From Saccharum officinarum (taxonomy: Eukaryota > Streptophyta > Magnoliopsida > Poales > Poaceae), in NCBI GenBank assembly GCA_020631735.1, contig CM036162.1, positions 91,622,401 through 91,686,400 on the forward strand: a DNA stretch of 64,000 nucleotides, read 5' to 3'. The notes below the pieces were generated by a model. It was not told the origin of the DNA, did no database searches, and saw only the letters and a program-made list of their open reading frames with translations. Every line of letters begins with the position of its first letter. Within the stretch, counting starts at the first letter, position 1. Positions 56,027-64,000 of this stretch are shown here, one piece after another. The position numbers and the translations under genes were made by a program.

Positions 56027-58870
56027 ATGGCCGCGGCCTCCGCGCGTGACCGACGGCGAAGGAGCCGTGCTCCGGCGGGTGGCGCCGCCCATGTCGTTGG
56101 AATCGATGATGGCGAGGAGCAGCACCTCAACCCCTTCCTCGACGCTGCGCCGTCCGCCTCCTCAAGGGTCCAGTTCAGGTGCGTGCTTCGTTTTGCTAGC
56201 AGATGCTCTGCCTTTTTCCGTCTGTGTTGGCTCGTCATGGGATTGTGACCTCGCTGGGTTCTGCGGATCTGGGCACAGGAATATGGCGTCGCGCGCGCGG
56301 TGGGTGAAGGAAACCGGCGCTGCGGAGGTGGTCGAGAGCAGGGGCAACCTGTGGCTGACCACCGGTGTCACTCGGGCCGGCAAGCTGTACTACAACGTTG
56401 AGGAGATCGGGTACGCAAATTGTTCGATGAAATGCCGTATCTGTGTAGCATTTGATTGTACTGGCCCTATAGCCATGGTGTGCTGTGCATCCAGCAGGCC
56501 AGCACAAAAGCTGCACTGCGTGAATCTCTGAAGCCATTTACTACTAATGTATTATGCATGAATTGCTTGCAGTTCACTTCCAAGAACTTGAGTTTGCTAG
56601 TGAAGGCTTATTGTCTGATGAAAACATGCAGGTTCTTGGCTGAAAGAGGTGCCTTGATTCTTCTCAATGATAAGGATGAAACCATAGGAATTGAAGACAT
56701 CTATGAATTACTTGCTGGAGGAAATTATGGGTGCTCCTGGGATACTTTCCAGGCTTATAAGCACTTGAAATCACTTGGATATATCGTTGGAAGGTTTGGT
56801 GTTCCCTGGACAATGAAGCATAGTGGTACTTGTGACACCGTTGCTCCTCGGATGAGTATAGTTGAGCCTGATCAGAGCTTAAATAGAGTTGATGGAGCCT
56901 CCAATGGCATAACCAAATTGCTCAAGGAAATGCAGATTGATGGGATATCTCCATCTTTTGAAGTTTATCTGCCAAATAGCAAGTTCGAAAAATCATCCCC
57001 AGGGTCACCTAGTTTCCTCTTATGTCTATTAAGGTAATAGTACTCCTTTATCGACTCGGTTAATTTTAGATTCAATGCAGTTTCATTTTTCCGCAATTCT
57101 TCTTCTGTGGATCTTTCAGTATTTTAGTGTAGGATAACAGGGTCTATCTTCATTTCAGGCTTTTCTTTAATTGTGGAATTATCTATCTGTAAATATGAAT
57201 GCATATACAATGTTAGTATAATATCTTCTTGATTGGAACATGTGAGTGCCCGCTGCTACACATGGGCCGAGTTTCATGGAGGCAAGGGTGGCTGGTATCC
57301 AGTTCTATATAAATGGATTTCTTGTGCTCAATGTTTCAGATCGGACGACTAAATCGTCCTTATCGTAAATAGGTGCTCGATAAGGCCCTCGATTAGTTTT
57401 TTTCGATCAGAAAACTTATCGTCCGATAAATGACGACTAATCGCGATTAGTCGTCCGATAAGACTAGCTGGACGATAAGTTGGGCCAGTACAGGTACATG
57501 ATGTAGATAGAATTCGGCCCACCTTTGGCTGGCCCATTAGGGTTAGAAGAAGAGGAGTGCTGACGTGCTGAGTGAGGGAAGTGAGTGAATCAGTGAACCA
57601 GCTGCAGCCACCGCATTTCTAGCTCCCGCTCGACACATTCCATTTCCCGCTCTGGCTCTGCTCTCCCTTGCAACCGCCGGCGCCTCCGCCCGCGTCTCCT
57701 CCGCCTGAGGCCTGCGTCTCCTCCAGCCACGGCCTACCTCTCTAGATCTTCCTCGCCGGCGTCCGCAGCTACGTCCGCGCCTCTCTCCGGCGTCCGCGGC
57801 AGCTCCATTCGTGCCTCTCGCCGGCGTCCAAAGCTCCGTCCGCGCCTCCACCTCCGCCCGTGTCTGTGTCCTCCCGTGCGCAACCCCAGCAGCTCCACCG
57901 CCGCCTCTTAGGCTCTAAGATACTTCCTCCATTCCTCGAGACCTCGACGCTTGGAGGACGGACGCGGGAGGCCTGAAGCTTCAAGATGAGCCAACACTCT
58001 GTCTCCTCTGAAGGTTGGTGTCTATGTCTTCCTCTGCTACTCTGCTGTTGTGCCTGTTGCCTCCAATTTGTGACACATTTGTGTGGCAGCGCCGATCTAT
58101 ATATATATAGTATATACAGGGTCGATCAGGTCATCCAGGCATGAGGACGACTAATTGGTCCGACTAGCCGATCAGACCGATCAGACCGACTAATCGACCC
58201 TGATCGACGACTAATCGCGATTAGTCGTCTGATCGGTGGTCATACGACTAGCCTCGATAATACGATCTGAAAACATTGCTTGTGCTTATAAATCTATTTC
58301 CAATGGTCACCCATCTGCTAGCTATATGAACTTAATTGATAACTCAGTTGAAGCTGATTGATTCTCAGTTAATTGGACTCTGTCTTGCCAAGTTGACGTC
58401 AAATTATAAAATCAATCCTCATTTCTTGCCTGCATATTCTCTGTGTTGGTCAATTGCAACTTATCACATTTTCTTTCCATTTTCACCATTTCCCCCCCAA
58501 AAGAAATAAATAGATGAAACCGAGCAAGGGTCTAAGATGTTCTGCTAAGAGATAAACTGCAAAGAACAGTGTCATGTAAGTCAAGGGTCACAGCTTATGA
58601 ATAAAACCAGCATCATAGGAATCAAGGATGATCTCATATACTTTGTTGATACATGTTTCTATAACAACTTCGATTCGACATATAATCCCATAAGAAAGAC
58701 ATTGACATATTGTTTTTCCAATCTAATGCAGGGGTAAACCACCCTCAAGGGTTGAATTGGAAGCAGTGGAAAATAATTTCAGAGGCATCCCTCTGAAATA
58801 TTGTCATGTGGATAATGGACGAGTCAGTTTTCTCTCCTTTGATGAAGTTACACTCCCAAGCTTGCCCTAA
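56027..58870 (+). CDS. SEN54: tRNA-splicing endonuclease subunit SEN54-like, 274 aa, copy B (intact)
   Basis: A structural subunit of the nuclear endonuclease that cuts introns out of pre-tRNA, pairing with SEN2 (family knowledge). Exons: 56027-56178, 56279-56410, 56632-57033, 58732-58870. All introns are GT-AG with phase 2 joins, totalling 825 bases or 275 codons. The Sen54 N-terminal domain spans about residues 52-150: GNLWLTTGVTRAGKLYY, then FLAERGALILL, and the family signature YGCSWDTFQAYKHLKSLGY. The middle is variable. Exon 4 supplies a C-terminal VENNFRGIPLKYCHVDNGRV segment and ends in FDEVTLPSLP. Intron 3 is about 1.7 kb because a hAT element is inserted. The gene is head-to-head with the RING gene and convergent with the NEPRO-like gene. 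The ATG at 56027 follows an A-rich leader. Confidence 0.9.
57329..58278 (+). mobile_element. non-autonomous hAT element in SEN54 intron 3, copy B (950 bp)
   Basis: Same insertion as in copy A, with CTTGTGCT duplicated at 57321-57328 and 58279-58286. Several 1-3 base indels against copy A lie in the GC-rich middle. GGCCCA plus TTAGGGTT is at 57531-57544 and the first-exon-like ATG at 57986. Confidence 0.9.
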
Positions 58871-59574
58871 TGGGTAGCAGCAGAACATGTAAAGTACATA
58901 GCATGATAGCAACAACCAGATCTTCATTCATCAGTTGGTCACAATAATTATTCTTCTTGTCTGAAGCATGCTTAATTGATCTGAAGCCTGATAGTACATG
59001 AAATGTTCCATCTTGAGCTGAACGGGTCTTGTTGAACCTTGACCCACTAATTTATATACCATATACCGTACATGTATCATGTATGCATGCCCAAGATCTC
59101 TTTTGTTGAGGTCGTCACTAGAACTGCCAGAATTCTTTGCAGAGATCAGTCACACTCACACAAGTGATTGCTTTCATACTTGATTGCTGATTAGCACTTG
59201 CACAATTGCAGAGCCATAATTTTTGGTAACCATAGTCCCAAATTGACATGAGAAATATTTGAACTACATAAGCAAGCGCAAATTCACACAATGAATGAAT
59301 GAATAATTAAATATGTAAGGAAGAAATCTGCTGATGCAACAAAACTCATTTGTATAAAAGTGTGCTGCTGAACATTGGCGCGACAATGACCGAATACACG
59401 ACAACTGAATACACCCTACAAAACAATCTTGCAGCTCACAATTTAAATCTCTGATAGTGCACACAACTTCTGGACTGCTGATAAGTGCACACAGCTTCAG
59501 AACAGTGTCTTGAGATTGCATTCGCACAGGCGCACTTTCCTACCTATTGCTTTTCCCCTTGACAAGCAAACATA
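58871..59574. other. tail-to-tail spacer between SEN54 and the NEPRO-like gene, copy B
   Basis: Equivalent of 43347-44050. It holds both 3' UTRs and no additional gene was recognised. Confidence 0.5.
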
Positions 59575-62438
59575 TTAAAGTATGGAATTCTCTGTAGTCT
59601 CACAATCCAGCAATTTGTTGTACAGTCCAGATTGTATGTTGGAAGGAGAAATCATGTCTAGTCTTTGCTTCTTGTTCACCTCTGATGATTTTGTTTCTGA
59701 GGCTGCACCTGTGACTTTCGGATTTCCAACTGCGACAAATGCTACTCTCTTCCTAGTCTCGGGCTTCAGGTGCTCGCGAGTACTAAGGGCGTTAGGAACT
59801 GAACAAGCACTGTTTTCATTTTCTAGTTGCCTCCCCCTCTGAGAATCTCCAGCATCATTGCAATGGATCATTTTATCCGGTTGCTCCGCTAGAGCAGCGT
59901 CTGGCTGGTAGGCTGGCGAGTTCGTTCCTTCTGGACTTTTCATATCTGTAATTGGTCACAAAATAGGGCGATAGAATTAAAAAGAATGCTTTTGAAGTTA
60001 AAGGCAAAGAACCATAAAAATAGAATTGGTCATGTTCTACATAATAAAAAAATTGTTGCTGAAAACCTTTTGTTTTGTTCCATAAAGCAACAGCCGACTT
60101 TCAAATTAACCAACTTATAAGTTATAATTATAATTATATAAATAACTAATCAAATGTTGCTTCATATATAGCTGTAATATGCAAAACCGGGTGCATTTCA
60201 GTCAGAACCATGTTAGCTTATCATTCAAGTAGGCTATGTGAGCCTTGTGAGGTTAGCATCAGAACACTCGTCTGCCATATCACCATAAATCATGCCACCA
60301 TGTGTGACTGTGGCTGTTTAATATACGCTCTAATGTGACATACTTCCAAAGATTGATGAACTAGCCTCAAAAGCCAGACTCTCACCTTGGTAGCTGGCAG
60401 CTAGCTTGGGAACCATGGGATTTTATAGTAAAATAATTCAAAATATCTTAATACTTAGAGTAAAATACACTGGCGGTCCTCAAACTTGTTCGCAATGCAA
60501 TAACACTACTAAGGTGCTTTCTTTTCAATCAAAATCAGCAACAAAGCACCACGCATTGCCATGATTCATGAGCATGTCAACTAAATATGACAAAGGCAAC
60601 AAAGAATTCAAGATCAACAGATCATCACGCATTTATCGTGAAGAATAGAAGATAAAGCATTTCAACCTTCACTAATCAGTGCAAGTGTTTCATATTGGAT
60701 TGGAGATTCAGGACCGCAGCACTTCTGATCCTCAACTTGGGTTTCCTGACAGATATCTTTAACCTTTTCATGCAAAACGAATTTATCTTTTACCCATACA
60801 CACTCCAGAACTGCACATGCATCATTCATAGAGGGGTAGTACTCTCTGAAAGCCTGTGGGAATAAGAGAGAAAAAAGAGGCAAAGTTATTTAGCGAAATC
60901 ATTACATTTACTAGCAAGATCAGTATGTGTGCCTCTCAAAAAAAAAGATCAGTATGTGTGAAAAGTGAAAACATGGTCTCAGGCAATAGGGCTTCTCCAT
61001 GATATACAAAATGGCATCATTGCTAGTGTTTTAGTAAAATACACCTGCACTCCACTGATGCTAATCTTAACAGCCTGCTTCCTATCAGTAAGATCGGTGA
61101 CCTTATTGTATATTGACACAACATCAAGTAACATCTGTGAAACAAATACCAGAGCGTCAGCATCTACAGCAAAAGCTATGTAGGGAAAACAGAAAGAATA
61201 ACAATATTAGCTAGCATGTGATTCCAAGGTGGAAGAATAACAATATTAGCTAGCATGTGATTCCAAGGTGGCTTTCCTAACTTGTTAGGAGAGCGCATGT
61301 CAGCAATTTCAAACCGAATCTTCTTGTTACAATATTAGCCATGCTTATAGATTAAATCCCTCACCTGTTGGATCAGGACCCTTACTCGTGCAAGCAAAGA
61401 GAACACAGCCGTGCAAAGATCAACGAAGAATGATCTAGCAAGTAAAAAAGTTATCTGACTGTAATTTAGGTTAAGGAAATTTGGACATCTTTCAATTGCA
61501 AGATAAATTTACATTTATTTTCTGATGATGGTAATAATGAAATGGTCAAGGCGAGACATTTATAGTTTAAGGTAAGCCAAGTGCACGTGCACAAGCACAA
61601 CTAGTCCTATTTGTGACCTAAGAAACTAAACAGAAACATGATATAACAAGCAAAAGAAAAAGGATACATTGCTGCCTTAATAACAGGTTCAGACATCTGC
61701 ACGGGACCGAGAAAATTTTGACTGAGATTTTATACGGGCAAAGTAATGAAATCTCACTTCGAGCGTACACACATAAGTCAAGATTCCAATCGCATCAAAG
61801 CTCAACAGACACAAAACACACCTGGGATAACAAGCGGGCAACACCCAAAAGCCTCTCATGATGGCCGTGGTTTGCACCAGGTTTCTTCTTAGTCTGCCTA
61901 TATCACAATTCAGAAAAAAAAAAGTTTTAAGTAAAAATCCAAACAAGCCAATTAATCAGATAATAATAGAAAGTGAAATCTGTAAGAAGCGTAAATACAA
62001 TAGCAGACTTGGCGGGGACGAGAATCGTGTTGGCCGGCTTGCGGCATGCGAGAACTGGGAACACGGCGTTGAGGACCTCCGCGAGGCCGGCGCCGAGCAG
62101 AAGCTTCAGGTCCCTCCTCACCTGCGCGCATAGAAACTCACCACTCACTCAGCGGGATGGGAGGTTTCATCAGGAGGGTGTGTAGAGGAGCGGCCGGGCC
62201 TCACCTTGAGGAGGTACTGGAAGTAGGCGGCGCCGCGGTGCTGGTTCCGGTGCTTGTACACCAGGCGCTCCAGCACCCCTGCCTCCACCTGCAGGTGACG
62301 CACCGCAGCCCGCAGCCGCTGCTCCTCGTCGCCCTCCCCAGCAGCAGCAGTGCCCGCCTCCGACCTCTGCGACATGACCGACGGCGTGTGGGAGCGCGGT
62401 GGCGGCGGATGTCCCTCCGGGGCTGTTCCTGTCGTCAT
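59575..62438 (-). CDS. NEPRO/Rmp1-like nucleolar protein, 389 aa, copy B
   Basis: Coding exons, 5' to 3': 62205-62438, 62009-62121, 61822-61897, 61668-61696, 61365-61434, 61045-61134, 60667-60853, 59575-59945. Every exon has the same length as in copy A. At least three amino-acid differences are visible: Ala to Val at residue 21 (HTPSVMSQ), Leu to Val at residue 46 (RAAVRHLQ), and Met to Ile in the SEPVMKAA stretch of exon 4. All are conservative. Family role, domain order and the choice of ATG are as for copy A. Intron 5 carries a tandem repeat change. Confidence 0.85.
61192..61270. repeat. 38-bp tandem duplication in NEPRO-like intron, copy B
   Basis: AGAATAACAATATTAGCTAG followed by CATGTGATTCCAAGGTGG occurs twice in a row. 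In copy A the same place (45671-45734) has one full unit plus a different partial repeat (TAGCATGTGATTC), so the two copies underwent separate local changes. Confidence 0.8.
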
Positions 62439-62508
62439 GGCCGAACTGGACCCGGGCTGGTGGACGTGGGAATAGAGGCCTCGTTCGTAGCGCGGCGCGG
62501 AGGTATTT

Positions 62509-62524
62509 TGGGCCAAGATGGGCT
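62509..62524 (+). promoter_or_regulatory. two site II motifs upstream of the NEPRO-like gene, copy B
   Basis: TGGGCC at 62509-62514 and TGGGCT at 62519-62524, in the same positions relative to the ATG as in copy A. Confidence 0.55.
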
Positions 62525-63935
62525 GTGATGGTCCAGGTAGAGTTAAACTTTTTTTTTAAAGGAGGTTAGAGTTAAACTTTGAAGACTCGAGATGTGCACT
62601 GACAGAGGATGGTTAGGTCGGTCTGACGACCCACTGAAAACCTGTTTACGAAATTGAGAGTTGTAATAATACAGATGGAACAGAATTTACAAACCAAAGA
62701 GTAATTTCTCCATCTGGGACGTGGGAAATTCTTCTAGGATTAACTAATTCCTGTAAAGTTGTAGTACAAAATTCATGTGTAAGATTTTGTACATAAACTT
62801 GAGCAAAACTAAACTATTGGAAAGATGAATGTCTGGACTTGCCGCTGCTATCAACCCCATACCTATGTCTACCGTGTTTCCTGTCCGCAACTGCTTCAAA
62901 GACAGAAGGAAGATCACTGACCATGCTGAATAAGTGCTTTCTGAGAGATTAAAAGAGCCAATGATCGAATCAGAGGCCGCCGCATCAATTCTGTCACAAA
63001 CAAGGAAAAACATTTCCTTTTCTCGCAATCAGTTTTCCAGCATAGATCTTAATAGTATCTTATTGCTACAAACATAGACTCCATCGCACAACATGGCTTT
63101 AAAGATTGGACAATAATACATGGTTATGGTTGTATCCTACTCGGCATGCTGCCTAAAGATTGGAGTAACGTACGATATAACCATAAGTTGCATGCTTGAA
63201 ACTTTAAAAGCTGATATCCAAAGATTTTACACTTGCAGTAGCAGCTCTGCACTCGGGGTTGGCACTTGTGCTTTCTCCAACAGCGAGGTACGCGCAAGCA
63301 GAAAGCCGAAAGCCTTATTTCATGTTTCCTGCAGAGAACAGATCTTTTCGAATTTACAATTACGCCGATCAGATCTTGGTGCCAACTGCCAAGGTGGAGC
63401 TCCAAGATGTGCACACAGCGTCATCCAAATGAAAGGGTCACAGTGCCTAGGGAGAAGCCAAGAGAAACATTTCCGATCCTCCCTGCATATGGGACTGTCT
63501 AGGCGCCATCTTTCTGAAATGCGTTTGGACCGTAGTCCAAATACACGGATAGCCAGCCAAGAGAAACATTTCCATTTCTCACTGAATATAGACTCATCCA
63601 TTAGAATGGTAGTATCTTTGATGAAATATTCCAAGCCTGTACTTGTCACGAGTCGTGAGCATTCCAAGCCTGTACTTGTCACGAGTCGTGAGCATTGTCC
63701 TAAATGGAATTAGAGCTTTCCTTAGTATCGCACACGGCACATCGGCAGTTATCAGTCTTCTGTGTGTAACTGCGTGGTGACAACAACTGCGAAGCCGGGA
63801 CCATCCAGCCGAGCTCCTCGTCGTGCCGGGCCGGGCATCGCAATCTGTTTTATTCTTCTGGAACTCGTTTAGTGCACTCATCAGAAAAGGATTTGCACTG
63901 CCTCAGGCCTCAGCTGAGTGTAAACACTAGTGCAA
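62525..63935. other. 5' flank of the NEPRO-like gene, no gene recognised, copy B
   Basis: Equivalent of 46987-48389. The unit CCAAGCCTGTACTTGTCACG plus AGTCGTGAGCATT is present as two tandem copies at about 63631-63695, each about 33 bases and both complete, whereas copy A has a shortened junction. Confidence 0.5.
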
Positions 63936-64000
63936 GGCCATGTTTAGATCCAAGGAGAGAGTTATTAGTAGCTAAACACCCTCCCAACTAATAGATAGGT
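63936..64000. mobile_element. MITE start at right edge of copy B (cut by window end)
   Basis: GGCCATGTTTAGATCCAAGG and the following 45 bases match 48390-48454, showing that the duplicated block extends beyond the window. Confidence 0.75.

Larger units (their letters stand above)
48838..64000 (+). repeat. 15.5-kb duplicated block, copy B (runs past the window end)
   Basis: It starts directly after the gap in the middle of a MITE, at the equivalent of position 33316, and continues to the window end at the equivalent of about 48454. All three genes are present and, unlike copy A, all three are open. Differences from copy A are scattered substitutions, 1-3 base indels (many in homopolymers) and two local tandem-repeat changes. 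Confidence 0.97.

Overview
The window is nuclear DNA of a flowering plant. It has genes with GT-AG introns, long low-density stretches, very many transposable elements, and a 100-N scaffold gap. The transposon content (Tourist-type MITEs starting GGCCCTGTTTAGTT or GGGCCTGTTTGGTT with TAA target duplications, copia LTRs rich in GCGTCCGGTC, RTE LINEs, Stowaway and tRNA-derived SINE traces) points to a grass, most likely of the sorghum, Miscanthus and sugarcane group. I cannot name the species. No prokaryotic operon, CRISPR array or complete virus was seen.

Layout. 1-2.2 kb: two related copia-type LTR pieces, one with a dense GCGTCCGGTC repeat. 5.1-10.1 kb: a probable gene-carrying Helitron with a clear 3' end. 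11.25-16.5 kb: a fold-back Mutator-like element (9-bp target duplication) split by a 4-kb LTR element (5-bp target duplication). 17.35-18.8 kb: the first clear host gene, a single-exon UDP-glucuronate 4-epimerase on the minus strand. 19-33 kb: intergenic DNA with MITEs, an Ac/Ds-like element, a SINE, a decayed full-length hAT transposon (25.45-28.75 kb, 8-bp target duplication) and a GCTCG-rich element with a 10-bp target duplication.

33.3-64 kb: a block of about 15.5 kb present twice in direct orientation (copy A 33316-48737, copy B 48838 to the window end), separated only by the 100-N gap. Each copy holds, in order, an RTE LINE relic, a RING-finger gene (minus), a SEN54-type tRNA-splicing endonuclease subunit gene (plus, head-to-head with the RING gene), and a NEPRO/Rmp1-like gene (minus, tail-to-tail with SEN54). 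A hAT derivative sits in SEN54 intron 3. I rebuilt the exons by hand and the reading phases close exactly: RING 197 aa, SEN54 274 aa (intact only in copy B), NEPRO-like 389 aa. The copies differ by scattered substitutions and small indels. The block is therefore either a recent tandem duplication or, more likely given the gap, two haplotypes placed end to end by the assembler.

Working together: SEN54 (tRNA intron removal) and NEPRO/Rmp1 (RNase MRP/P-linked RNA processing) are both RNA-processing genes. Both have TGGGCY (site II) motifs just upstream, and SEN54 also has an AACCCTAG telo-box-like motif, as is common for plant translation and ribosome-biogenesis genes. The epimerase makes UDP-galacturonate for pectin in the Golgi and is unrelated to them.
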